Of a stretch of 64,000 bases of DNA, positions 1-23,135 are shown in pieces (positions within the stretch are counted from its first letter, which is position 1; each line of letters starts with the position of its first letter). The stretch spans positions 372,001-436,000 of the forward strand of contig JARCOQ010000003.1 of assembly GCA_029207755.1 (NCBI GenBank), given 5' to 3'. The notes under the pieces are model-generated. The model saw nothing but the letters and a program-made list of their open reading frames with translations, did no database searches and had not been told where the DNA came from. Both the position numbers and the translations under genes were made by a program. The DNA comes from Chamaea fasciata. Lineage: Eukaryota > Chordata > Aves > Passeriformes > Sylviidae.

Positions 1-102
1 CCGTTCCCCTCTGCCCGCCCCGGCCACCGCGGGGCAGAGCGTGTCTCCCGGGCGCAGCCGTTCCCTGCGGGCCCGGAGTTCTCGTGTAGTTTATTCTTGA
101 GG

Positions 103-108
103 TATAAA
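103..108 (+). promoter_or_regulatory. TATA box, candidate PTCRA core promoter
   Basis: A TATAAA hexamer lies in GC-rich sequence about 250 bases before the PTCRA start codon. A start site about 30 bases downstream would leave a 5' leader of roughly 220 bases. It is the only good TATA element in the leader region. Its role is inferred from position and from the tissue-restricted nature of PTCRA. No transcript evidence is available. Confidence 0.5.
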
Positions 109-355
109 GAGCGGCGCCGTGCTGGGGCGGGGGTGTCCCCGGGGGCGAGGCGGTTCCCGGCGGTTCCCGCCCGGTCCGCGGCCCCCCCGGGCCGGGCCTC
201 GCCCCGCGGCGCCGCCGGCAAGGAGCGGCGGGGCGGAGCGGGGCCGTACCAGCGGCGGGGGAGCGCCGCGCCAGCCGCGGCCCCGCAGCCCCGGCGGTGG
301 GCGGCGCAGCTGGAGCTGCGCTGAGCCCTCGGCGGCCCCGTGCGCTGCAGCTGCC

Positions 356-1574
356 ATGGAGCTGCTCCGGGTGCTGCTGGCTGCCGCGCTGCTCCCGCTC
401 CTGCCCCGTGAGTACCCCCGGGACAGACCCAGGAGGCGGAAAGGCCGGGTGTCGAACAGCCGGGATGCAAAGGCTGCGCTCCGCCGAGCTGGCAGCCGTA
501 CTGGGTGGGATGTGAGGGAAGCAGCGCCCCTAAACCTTGTCTCCCTCAGCTGGCAGGGCAGCTGTGCCGCTGCCTACGCTGACCCAGCCACTGAGCATGG
601 TGCTGGCTGGGCAGCGCCGGCAGCTGGTGGTGTGCGTGGTGAGCGACCTGGCCCCCAGCTCTGGCCACGCTGTCTGGATCTCCGGTGGGAATGGTAGCAT
701 CCTGCAGTCCTTTGCCTATGGGGCCTCCCAGGAGGATGGCGGCACCGTCTGCTCCGTCTCCCTCCTTTCCAGTGACCCCCCCCGCGAGAGAGAACTTTCC
801 TGCCATGTGGGCGCCAACAGGACCTCCCCGTCCCACAGCTCCAGCCCCATCCGCATCACGGGTATGACCCTGCTGCCACCCGTGCCTGCCTTGGCCGCTG
901 CTGCCCAGCCTCGTGGGTGCACTGGCGGCCCCTGAGGAGGGAGGCGGGCAGGGCCTCTGGGGCCAGCAGGGCGCAGGTGTCAGGCCCGAGGGGCAAACGT
1001 TGCTGTCCCGATCACAGGAAGGGGTTTGTGGCCAGCCCTGCCGTGCACCTGCTGCTGGGCTGCCAGCGTCCCCCCAGCTGCTCTTTCATCCCACAGGCAA
1101 CGAGGAGGCGGCAGAGCTGTGCAGCACAGCTGGTGAGTCTCTGGCCCCTGCCTGCTGGGAATGTCAGTTGCCAGGGAGAAAGCCCTGGCAGTGACTTGGC
1201 TGGGGCTGTGTGGTGGTTGGGATGGGTTTTCCCCACAGTCTTGTGGGACTGGGGAAGAGGGAGGGAAGTTTCACTTTGGTGGGAAGAATGGGGAACTGGG
1301 TCAGAGGCAGCCTGCCCTCAGGAACAGCATGAGGGTGACATGAGGTGTCTCTGGGATGAGTAAGGATCCCAAGTCGGCCCAAACGTGGCCCCATGGCAGG
1401 CCTGGAGAGGACATGGGGGCAGTGGGGTGTCCGTGGCAGGCACCACCTCACCATTCCATTGCAGTGTCACCGGCCCCTGCCTTGGCAGCCCTGCTTATGG
1501 CTGTCCGTGTGGTGCTGCTGAAGGTCTTGCTCTCTGATGCTGTCTTCACCTCCATCCTTCTCGCCAAGAGCTGA
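356..1574 (+). CDS. PTCRA: Pre-T-cell receptor alpha chain (pT-alpha), tail-less form
   Basis: Four coding exons at 356-407, 550-861, 1097-1132 and 1465-1574, all joined in phase 1, give 169 residues. Exon 1 encodes a Leu/Ala-rich signal peptide. Exon 2 encodes one Ig-like domain with the Cys46/Cys102 pair, the segment GNGS followed by FAYG as in mammalian pT-alpha (AGNGS, FTYG), and sequons at N65 and N107. Exon 3 is a 12-residue connecting peptide whose single Cys probably bonds to TCR beta. Exon 4 encodes the membrane helix with Arg and Lys five residues apart, the TCR-alpha-type pair that contacts CD3. The protein ends just after the helix, so the proline-rich tail of mammalian pT-alpha is absent. 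The product pairs with rearranged TCR beta at the thymocyte surface for beta selection. Position before CNPY3 agrees with human 6p21.1. Confidence 0.93.
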
Positions 1575-2101
1575 GGGCATGGGCAACTGCCATGCCCGAA
1601 GGGTAAGTCCCCCTGGTTTGGTGTAGGGGTGCGGAAGTCACTGGAAATACTCTGGAGATTGGAGAGAGGACCCCCAAATGGAGGAGGGGGGAAGACCCAG
1701 TGTTGGTTCGGGGGGTACAGGGTGGGAATCCTGGTTTGGGCGGACGAGAGAGAGGGGCTGACAGGTTTCTGTGGGTGGCAGGGCCCCGGGATGACCCGGA
1801 GGGCGGGAAGGGGCCCCATCGGGGCGGGAAGGTTCCAGAATTGCGGGGGCAGGAGGGCCGCGTTGGGCTCCGCGGGGACCCCGGGGACGGCCGCGGCCGC
1901 GTGCGCGCCTTTCCCACGTGGGCGCTCGGCGGGCCCGCCCGGGGGCGGTGCCACGGGGGCCGCGCCCCGCCGGGATTGGCTGGCGGCGGCCGGCGGGGAT
2001 TGGACACGCGGGTCACGCGCGCCTCCGGCATTGGCCGGCGCGGCGGGGTCGCCGTGGTAACCGGGCGTGGCGGGGCGGGAGCGCGCCCCGGAAGCGGTGT
2101 C
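1575..2101. other. PTCRA-CNPY3 intergenic interval, CpG-rich right half
   Basis: No coding signal is seen. The left 200 bases are ordinary GC-moderate sequence and should hold the PTCRA 3' UTR, but no AATAAA was found there. From about 1800 the sequence becomes a CpG island running through CNPY3 exon 1 to about 2340. A CACGTG E-box occurs near 1915-1920. Confidence 0.6.
1975..2034 (+). promoter_or_regulatory. Three inverted CCAAT boxes, CNPY3 promoter
   Basis: ATTGG, the reverse of CCAAT, occurs at 1975-1979, 1999-2003 and 2030-2034 inside the CpG island, 70-130 bases before the CNPY3 start codon. Spacings are 24 and 31 bases. Multiple NF-Y sites spaced about 24-33 bases apart are typical of TATA-less housekeeping and ER-stress promoters. 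NF-Y binding is inferred. Confidence 0.55.
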
Positions 2102-5100
2102 ATGGCGGCGGCGGCGGGGGCAGCGGTGCTGATGCTGCTGATGGCGGCGGCGCCGGCGGGGGGCGACGACTCGGACTGGGTGCGACTGCCCAGCAAGTGC
2201 GAGGGTAAGCGGGGCCTCGGGGACCGGGGTGATCGGCCGCCGCCCGCGGTCTGCTCGGGCCGGGGATTGCTGGTGCGGGGCTGCGCCCCCGCGGGCTGCC
2301 CCTGTGCCCGCCTCCCGCCCGCGGGCACCGCTGTTCCCGGCAGTCGCTCGGTCGCCTGTCGGTTCGTAGCTGGGACTGCCCGTGTGTGCTGCTGACAGTT
2401 GGGTCTCCGTGATGCTTCCTATCTGAGCATCCCTTTGGTTCACAGGCAATCCGGGGTAGGTCGTGACGGACATTTGCTGCCTGGTGCGGTTTCCTCTGTC
2501 TGCTGTGCAAGCGTATGTGGAGCTGGACAGCAGAGAGAAAATAATGAAAAATAGGGAGTTCTTTACAAAGCTTTCCCTGCCCGGGAGGCAGCTCTGGAGA
2601 TGCTGATGTCCGGGTTCTGCTGTGGCACCAGCGTAAGCTCAGAGAAGCAGCAGAGCAAGCACTGACCACACTCTGCTCCTCTTCCTGCCCAGGCTTGGAA
2701 CCTGTGGCAGTGCACAGCAAAAGCTGCAGGAAGGATCTGGATAACTGGACTCAGCAGTGAGAACTCCTGGCATGTGTGGGGACACGGCAGCAGGTGTGGT
2801 TTGGAGGGGGACAGCCTTGAGGTCTGAGTTCCAAGGGGCTGCAGGAAGGAACTATCATCCCACCTGAGAAAGGGCCACGGTCGCCCCCAGCCCCTGGTGC
2901 CAGCAGAGAAAGGATTGTGCAGGAGGTGTGCACAGGGCTTCTCAACGTGTCTGGGAGCTCCGAGGAAGCCACCTCACTCTCCTCCTGCCTGGGGCGTCTT
3001 TCAGCTCACAGAATTGCCTGGGAGAAGACAGTGGCTCATTGCTGACAGACCTTTCCTGCTGGAGCTTGGCCCTTTCTCCTAAAGTGGAGCTCGAAGAAGG
3101 GGTGACTCCTGACAAACGGGATCCCACAGCACTGGACAAAGCTTTCTCCAGCCTCCTGAGACCCTGTTTCTGGGGGAGGAATGGCCACACCATGCCTGGC
3201 TTCCATCCTTCCACATTCCCACTTGTAAAGCCCTGGGATATTCTTCCTGCTGTCTGTTTTTATAGCTCTGTTGGGCTCTTTTTACAGAAGAAATAAAGCG
3301 CTTTTTTTTTTAGTTTTATAAAAATAACCATGCACTGTGTTCTAAATCTGTTGATGATACGGTCTCTGCTGCAGGCAGAGCCCCGGGTTGTGTTGCTGGA
3401 GCTCACAGCCAGCACCTTTGTCACCCAGCCCTGCCAGCTGCTCAGTCCCCAGCACAGCCCCAGTGTCCCCAGAGCACAGAACCAGTACCAGGTGGTGGCT
3501 CACTCTGAGCCACCCTGGGCTTGCATTGTGAAAAGAGCCCTTGCTCTTCCAAAAGGAAGAGAGCAGCTTGTGGCAGGGAGATGGAGGCTTTGGGGGGAAA
3601 GCTGCAGCCTGTGTGACTTCCCAGCTGTGCACAGCAGCTGGTTTACACTGAAATATTGGTTTGGGTGCTCCTGCTTCATGTGTTCTCCATTGGAAGCAGG
3701 TGAGCCATTCCTGGTTATTTCTTTGGATGGCCAAGATGTGTTTTGTGCTGACAGCAGCTTTGGTGTGCCCAGTTCCAGGGGCTGGTTCTTGCTGCTGTCC
3801 CAGCTGCTCTGTCACTCTGCCTGTCAGAACAGTGACACCCCTAAGCCGTGTGTGTTCTCTCCTTCCCACAGTGTGCAAGTACGTGGCCGTGGAGCTGAAA
3901 TCCGCCTTCGAGGAGACGGGCAGGACCAAGGAGGTGATCGACACCAAGTACGGCTTCCTGGACGGGAAGGGCTCTGCTGTCAAGTACACACAGTCGTAAG
4001 TGGGGGTGGGACGGGAGTCTCCCGATGCTGTCGCTGCCCCCAGGGCGTTGGGAGGCTCACCCCGTGCCCTGGTGAGCCCCTCCTCCTCTCCGTGCAGGGA
4101 CATCCGGCTCATTGAGGTGACAGAGAACATCTGCAAGCGGCTGTTGGATTACAACCTGCACAAGGAGAGGAGCGGCAGTAACAGATTCGCAAAGGTCAGG
4201 GCTGTTCCTCCTGTTCCTGCTCTCCCTCCTCATGGGCCGTGACTCACCCATCCCTGCACTGCCAGAGTGACAATCCAGGTTCATTCTTCCCATCCGCTGG
4301 ATCCCCTGCTAGTGCCTGGCGTGCGAGGCCACGCTGCCCCCAGTCAGAAGTGGGGTGCTGTCTGTGCTGGCTGTGGGCTGGCGTGGAGGGAACCAGGGGC
4401 TGTCGTCCCCTTGGCTTTGGGACCAGGTTTGCAGAGGGGGACTCGCTGCCCCTTGAACTCCCCCCTGGTGACGCTGGTGCCCCAGGATCTGGCATGCATG
4501 TTCCTGCACGGCTGGGCAGGGCTGTGTGGCTGACACTGGGAGGAGGGAGTGGGAGCCCTGCAGGAGGATCACCACCTCACCAGGCAGTGCTGCTCCCTCC
4601 CTCACAGGGCATGTCAGAGACGTTCGAGACCCTGCACAATCTGGTGCACAAGGGTGTCAAGGTGGTGATGGACATTCCCTACGAGCTGTGGAACGAGACC
4701 TCCGCTGAGGTGGCTGACCTCAAAAAGCAGGTACCCCGCTCCTGGGATTGGCCCTCAGGGGCTGCTCTGACCTTGGAGGCTGGAGTGGAGGGGGAGAGCA
4801 TCCAGGGGTACACTGCAGGGTGTTGGCAGGACCTGTGGCAGGAGGCTGATCCTGGTCCTGCCACATGCACCAGCACGTGTCTGGAGCTGGGCTCTCCCCT
4901 CTGCCCTAGTGCGATGTGCTGGTAGAGGAGTATGAAGATGTGATCGAAGACTGGTACAGGCACCACCAGACGGAGGACCTCTCCCAGTTTCTCTGTGCCA
5001 ATCACGTGCTAAAAGGAAAGGACACAAGTAAGTCTTGGCTGCTGCCTGGGGCTGAAATGATGCAGGAATGCCTGGGAGGGCAGGGAAGCCTGCTAAAGCA

Positions 5101-5365
5101 TGGGGAGCCCTGCCTCTCCATCAGAGCCCCCTCTGCCCCTCTTGTCCTCTTTTCCCTAGGCTGCCTGGCAGAGAAGTGGACTGGCAAGAAGGGTGATTTG
5201 GCAAGCGTAGGGGAGAAGCAGAGCAAAAAAAAGAGCGGGAAGAAGAAGAAAAAGGGCCAGAAGGATGAGCGTGAGGGAGCTGCCAGCCTTCCGGACACAG
5301 GGGAGGCCCTGGAGGGGGTCCAGGAGCAGGCTCCGCTCACCCACAGCCCAGCTGATGAGCTGTAG
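2102..5365 (+). CDS. CNPY3: Canopy FGF signalling regulator 3 (PRAT4A), ER co-chaperone for TLR folding
   Basis: Six exons at 2102-2204, 3872-3995, 4098-4194, 4608-4730, 4910-5027 and 5160-5365 give 256 residues, close to the human length of about 278. Residues 1-21 form a signal peptide. Six cysteines (C33, C36, then those in NICK, QCDV, FLCAN and TSCL) make the saposin-like canopy domain. The C-terminal part is a Lys-rich stretch followed by acidic sequence ending in ADEL, which resembles a weak KDEL-type ER retrieval signal. In mammals CNPY3 works with HSP90B1 (gp96) in the ER lumen to fold Toll-like receptors. The exon 3 donor GTCAGG has an unusual C at +3. Intron 1 is long (1.7 kb) and carries its own poly(A) signal, described separately. 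GNMT follows about 0.65 kb downstream, as in human. Confidence 0.94.
2693..3297 (+). other. Candidate alternative terminal exon in CNPY3 intron 1
   Basis: A strong acceptor (pyrimidine tract then CCCAG) ends at 2692. Joined in phase to CNPY3 exon 1 it adds 22 codons and stops at 2758-2760. A long 3' region ends at an AATAAA at 3292-3297, followed by a T-run and a GTGTT element. The product would be a 56-residue secreted peptide lacking most of the canopy domain. This is inferred purely from splice and poly(A) signals; there is no sign that the 22 codons are conserved. Confidence 0.3.
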
Positions 5366-5622
5366 GCACGCAGCTCCTGCCCCCGGGGCCGCCCGCTCCG
5401 GGGTTTCACCCCGCTGTGCCTATGGGTACCAAAGGAAAAGGGACTTGTGACCCGGGGGAGACCGGAGCGCCTGGCCCCGCCTCGCCAGCCCGGGTGCCAT
5501 CCCGCGATTCGGTGTCACAGAGCCGCGGACCCAGCCCTGCCGCATCCCTGCCGGGGGCTCCAGCTCCGGGACGCCGCGAGCGCTGCCCCGCCGCCGGCTG
5601 CTCGCACGCCGCCGGGACTGTA

Positions 5623-5628
5623 AATAAA
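5623..5628 (+). terminator. CNPY3 poly(A) signal
   Basis: AATAAA lies 258 bases after the CNPY3 stop codon and is followed by a T-rich stretch (GTTTTCC). It is the first canonical signal downstream of the coding region. Confidence 0.75.
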
Positions 5629-5666
5629 GACGTTTTCCCCAGAGCCGCCGCCGCCACTGCCGGCCC

Positions 5667-5671
<5 letters not shown>

Positions 5672-5704
<33 letters not shown>
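5672..5704 (+). repeat. (CTG)11 trinucleotide repeat
   Basis: Eleven uninterrupted CTG units lie just after the CNPY3 poly(A) signal and about 310 bases before the GNMT start codon. They sit at the edge of the GNMT CpG island. On the minus strand they read as CAG. Confidence 0.9.
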
Positions 5705-5705
<1 letters not shown>

Positions 5706-5827
5706 GTGCGGGCCCGGCGCTGCCCGGCGAGGGGCGGCCGGTGAGGGGCGGCCCGGCCCGGGCCCTGACCCCGCCGCAAAGGTCGGGGCCGTGAGGGGCG
5801 CGGCGCGAGCGCTGCCGGGCGGCGCTG

Positions 5828-5932
5828 ATTGGCGGGGCCGCGGCCAGGGGGGCGTGGCCCGACCGGGGGCGGGAGGGGCGCGGCGCCAGCGGCGATTGGC
5901 GGGCGCGCGGGGGCGGACGCGGCGGGGATTGG
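5828..5932 (+). promoter_or_regulatory. Three inverted CCAAT boxes and GC boxes, GNMT promoter
   Basis: ATTGG occurs at 5828-5832, 5895-5899 and 5928-5932, among several GGGGCGGGG (Sp1-type) elements, 85-190 bases before the GNMT ATG. The surrounding sequence is a dense CpG island from about 5700 to 6250. No TATA box is seen. The layout resembles the CNPY3 promoter. Confidence 0.55.
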
Positions 5933-6016
5933 CGGATAGGCGGGGGCGGGGGCGGGGCGCGGCCGGGCCGAGGGGCCGCGGCGGTGTCGGGGCCGGGCGG
6001 CGGCAGCGGCGGCGGG

Positions 6017-8053
6017 ATGGTGGACAGCGTGTACCGGACGCGGTCGCTGGGAGTGGGGGCCGAGGGGCTGCCGGACCAGTACGCGGATGGGCGGGCGGCC
6101 CGCGTGTGGCAGCTGTACATCGGGGACACGCGGGGCCGCACGGCCGAGTACCGCAGCTGGCTCCTGGCGCTGCTCCGCCAGCACCGCTGCCGCTCCGTCC
6201 TGGACGTGGCCTGCGGCACCGGGTGAGGCCCCGCGCCCCGCTCCCGCCCGCCTCCCAGGTGTCCCTTCTCCCTGCCCGGGGCTACCCGGGGCCTGGCCGC
6301 CCCCGGCCATCCCCAGTGCCCCCTCCCTCCAAGCCCCGCTGACAGCCGTGTCCCCAGGGTGGACTCCATCATGCTGCTCGAGGAGGGCTTCCAGGTGACC
6401 AGCGTCGATGCCAGCGACAAGATGCTCAAGTACGCGCTGAAGGAGCGCTGGGAGCGGCGCAAGGAGGAGCCCTTCGACCGATGGGGTGCGGGGGCTGTGG
6501 GGGCCGGGAGGGGCCTGCGGGCACTGACATTCTCCCCCAGCACACTGGGTGCTCAGGCCACTCATCCGGGTGGCCTTGCTGCGGGGGGGACCTGGCAGTG
6601 ACAGCTGCTCGGCCGAGACGAGCCATGGTCCTTGCCTGTCCGGCTGCCGGCCAGGGGCCCGGGGAGGGCTGGGTGATGCTGGGGTGGGGTCTCGCAGACA
6701 GGGGAGGCTGTTGGGTCTCTCTGCCCTCATCCATTTCCCTGTGCTGCAGTCATTGAGGAGGCCAACTGGCTCACTCTGGAGAAGGACCTGGAGAAGCCAG
6801 GGGATGGGTTTGATGCAGTCATCTGCCTCGGGAACTCCTTCGCGCACCTGCCTGACTTCAAAGGTGAGTTGGGGCAGGGGAGAGGAGGGGGAGCCCCTAT
6901 GCATGTGTGCATGGTGTCTTCCAGCAGGCTGAGGACGTGTCCTAACTCATGGCATTAGTGGGACGGGATTACACACAGTGGAGCTGCTGTTTCATGGCCT
7001 ATCTCCAGGGAGGAGGGTGGAGCTGAGGCCACAGTCAGTGACATGAGTGGGCCCACTGGGTTCCATGCTCACGGTGGAGGTTTGTGCATCAGTGTCACAG
7101 GTCTGGCAAGGCTGGAGGCACACCCAGACTTGTGCCACAAAGTCGGGTGGTGGGTTTCCCACGTGGCATGCTCTGCTCCAGTGAGGCTGAGAACATGCCT
7201 GAGCTCATGCCATGGGTGGGGCTGTGGGTTCTCCAAGCTGAGATTTGGGGGAAGATGGTAGGGGCAGGTATCTGTGCGTGCATGCGTACGTGTGTACGGG
7301 TTAGATGAGGGCACGTGGGCCGTGCCGTGGGGTACAGCCAGTGCCTGGAGATGCCATAGTTCCCTCTCCAGGGGACCAGAGTGACCACAAGCTGGCCCTG
7401 AGGAACATTGCCAGCATGGTGCGGCCCGGGGGCGTCCTGGTCATCGACCACCGCAACTACGATCACATCCTGGCCACGGGCTGCGCGCCGCCCGGGAAGA
7501 ACATCTACTACAAGGTGGGTGGCTGGCAGCCCCTGCCCCGTCCCAGTCCCCCCTGCCCCAGCCCCACGTCCCCAAGGGGGCCAGGTGGGGCAGGCAGCAG
7601 CGTTGTGCCCAGCCTGGGGGCCGCTGAGTCCCCGCAGGACCCACACATCCTCCTGTGGTCTCCCAGAGCGACCTGACCAAGGACATCACCACCTCAGTGC
7701 TGCTGGTGAACAACAAGGCACACATGGTGACCCTGGACTACACGGTGCAGGTGCCCCCCACCGAGGCGGGGGCAGACCCCGAGCTGAGGTGAGGAGAGCT
7801 GCAGAGGTGGCTCCCGGTGCGGGGGATGGCTGGCACTGTGCCCCGCTGTCCCCCTGCCTCACCAGCACTGCCTCCCTGCAGCAAGTTCCGGCTCTCCTAC
7901 TACCCACACCGGCTGGAGGCCTTCACAGCTCTGCTCAAAGGTGCCTTCCAGGGAAAGTGCCAGCACAGCGTCCTGGGAGACTTCCAGCCCTACACACCCG
8001 GACAGGCACACGTGCCCTGCTACTTCATCCACGTCGTGAAGAAGACAGGCTGA
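6017..8053 (+). CDS. GNMT: Glycine N-methyltransferase
   Basis: Six exons at 6017-6222, 6358-6485, 6750-6863, 7372-7514, 7667-7788 and 7882-8053 give 294 residues; human GNMT has 295. The enzyme moves a methyl group from S-adenosylmethionine to glycine, giving sarcosine and S-adenosylhomocysteine, and buffers the cytosolic SAM/SAH ratio. It is known as a homotetramer that binds folate. The N-terminus [12 protein letters not shown] is nearly identical to the mammalian enzyme. The SAM-binding motif LDVACGTG spans the exon 1/2 junction, followed by SVDASDKML (motif II region), [12 protein letters not shown] and VIDHRNYDH. All splice phases close correctly. The start is the conserved ATG; the upstream sequence is CpG island. 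It converges with PEX6, as in human. Confidence 0.96.
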
Positions 8054-9964
8054 GGGGGCCACGGGGATGGGACTGTGGTGGCTGAGAGCTCCAAGCAACT
8101 GTGGGTCCAAGCAGGGGGTGGGGACATGGCTGAGAGCCGCCTGGGAGACCCCTCCCCTTAATTAAGAACAGAGAGCTGCCTGCGATCGTGGTTCGTGTGT
8201 CCCTGTATGGGCAGGGTATGGGGCAAGGGGGACGGCCACAGCCTCCTCAGGACTCTGGAAGGAGGTGCTCAGCCTGGGGGCAGCACAGGATGGCTGCAGG
8301 CACAGCTGCAGGTGCCAGCATGCCAGCAGTGTGGGGCTTGGGGGCTCCCTTGAAGCGGAAGGAGGGGTGAGCTGGCTCCCAGGTGGTTGCACATCCCAGC
8401 TGAGTCCCTGCAGCACGGCCCACACGAGTGTGCTGGGACCTGTTTCTTTCACGTGCACTCCCAGTCAGGCGCTGGCTCCTTTTCTTGACACCCCTCAGCC
8501 CCATACAGGGGTACCCACCCTGCCACTGGAGCTCCCAGAGTGGGGAGGCTCCACGCTGGAGCCTCCACCAGTGCTGCTGCTGTGGCTGCAGCTCCCTCCA
8601 TTCCTCCCTGGGGAAGATGTGGTGCCCAGATCCAGCAGCACAGAGCAGTGTGGTCAGGGATAGCCCTGCCTGAACACGCTCAGAGCACCAGGTGTTGCAG
8701 GCATGCAGCAGCTGGGGACTCACACAGGGAATGCCAGAAGCTCCTGTGGAACCAGCCCTTAGCAGAGGAGCTCCAGGGGGAGCAGGCCCTCACAGCCACG
8801 CTTGGCCCAGGGATCCAGCTGTCAGCAGGCTCAGTGCCTCTGCAGGTGGGCCAAAGCCTGGCACCAGCAACCCCTTGGGCTGCACAAAGGCTGAGGGCAG
8901 CTGCAGGCACCTGGCCACAGCAGCTGCCAAACACGGGGTGCCATTTGTTCGGCACCCTTGGAAAAGGCTGGAATCGGGATCTGTGATGCTGCCAGCAGCT
9001 GCTGTGAGCTGCAGAGGGAGGTGAGACATGACCTCAGGGGGTCTGGGCCAAGTGGTGCAGACCAGTGCAGCTCCAGGCTGCTCCAAACAAGGTTTGAGTA
9101 TTTCCAAAGCTGAAGCTCCCCTTCTTCTCCCCGTGACACGTTTTTCCTCTTATCCGATGGGAATTTCTTTGCTGCCACTTGCTCCCAGTGCCTCGTCCTG
9201 TCAGCCAGTGCCTCCAGCAAGAACTGGGCTCCTTCTGCAGAGGGAGCTCAGCTCGCAGCCAAGCAAGTGCCTCTCCCTCAGGCTTTCCTCACCCACCACG
9301 GGCTCCAGCCATTCTGGCAGGACCAGAGTGGCCCCAGTCTAGCTGACAGGTGTGCTCCCCTCTCTACCTGCAGGACAATGATTTCTCTGCACCACCGAGC
9401 CCACCCAAAAACTTGCAGGGACCTTCCTGAGCCTACAGACACCATCAGAAGCAACAACTCGAGGTCAGGCAGTGAGCACCTAGTGCTAAAAAATCTGTAT
9501 TTATTCAGAGACTATGTCAAGTCCAGGCCAGCTGGAGCAGCAGTGCCCTGTGCCCTACTGCCCTCTGGCCAGCACCTCTCCCTGGGGGCTGAGAGCCCAA
9601 CAAGCAGCTGCCTCCAGCCCTGCACTTGCTGCCAAACCAGGTGAAGTTTGAGCCTTGCTCCCCCACCAATGAACGGCCTGTCACCCATGGAGACACTGCT
9701 GCACTGCCCACGGCTCTGTCCCCACAAGGAAGTCACCCTGCTAAGTTCCCAGCAGCCACAACGCACTGCTGACGTGTGAGGGACCCTTACAGGACCCACC
9801 ACCCTCCTGGGGGAGCAGAGGAGCACTTCCACCAGGCCTCGGCTTGGGAAACTGCACAGACACTATTTCCACCCAAGCTCGAAGGAAGGGGGCCCGGGAG
9901 GCATCAGAGAAGAGCAGGCAGGTGCCTGTTTGTGCCTGTTCTCCAGTCCCAGCTCTGCTGAGCT
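8054..9964. other. GNMT-PEX6 convergent intergenic region
   Basis: This interval holds the 3' ends of two convergent genes. No AATAAA was found close after the GNMT stop, so its 3' end is undefined. The PEX6 signal is at 9500-9505. The rest is unique GC-moderate sequence with no coding signal or recognised repeat. Confidence 0.6.
9500..9505 (-). terminator. PEX6 poly(A) signal
   Basis: TTTATT on the plus strand reads AATAAA on the minus strand, 460 bases after the PEX6 stop codon. It is the first canonical signal in that direction. Confidence 0.65.
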
Positions 9965-22704
<12,740 letters not shown>

Positions 22705-23060
22705 GGCCGGCACGGAGAGCGGGGACGGCCCGGGGCGGAGCGCGGGCGCCGCCCCGCCCCGCCGAGGTCGCAGGGCGGCGGCGCAGGGAGGGCGGCCCCC
22801 GCCGCTGGGGAGGCCGGCATCCGCCGCGCGTTCCGAGCGGCGGCGGCGCCCGGTGAGCCGGTGTCGCCCGTCCTCCCCGGGCTCCCGCAGTCTGCGGCCA
22901 GAGCCTGCGGAAGGGGGGACACAGCGGGAATGCGGCCAGAAGGGCGGGCGGGCCTTCGGCTGCTCCGCTCCCCACGAGCCTCGCGGCAGCGGAGTGTGGG
23001 ATCGCAGGGAAAGGGCACTCGCAGCAGAACCGGTGCCCTCGCCGGTGGCAGCATGAGGAG
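22705..23060 (-). promoter_or_regulatory. PEX6 CpG-island promoter
   Basis: CpG-dense sequence continues from PEX6 exon 1 upstream to about 23060, with CGCCCCG and CCGCCCC (Sp1-type) elements and no TATA box. The whole of exon 1 lies in the same island, which spans about 21.7-23.06 kb. No divergent gene is seen on the other side. Confidence 0.55.
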
Positions 23061-23135
23061 ATTTTGCGGGCTGAACGCGTGCACCTGGTTTAAAAGAATG
23101 GACTTGTGTCGGTGCTAGTGCTGAACTAACCTAGG

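Noticed and set aside
537..549. TTG start extending the pT-alpha Ig frame
   Set aside because: These bases are intron ending in CCCTCAG; the signal-peptide exon at 356 splices in phase to 550.
5420..6904. Minus-strand open frame of 494 codons with a Gln run
   Set aside because: The Gln run is the CTG repeat read in antisense; the rest is the GNMT CpG island and exons in reverse.
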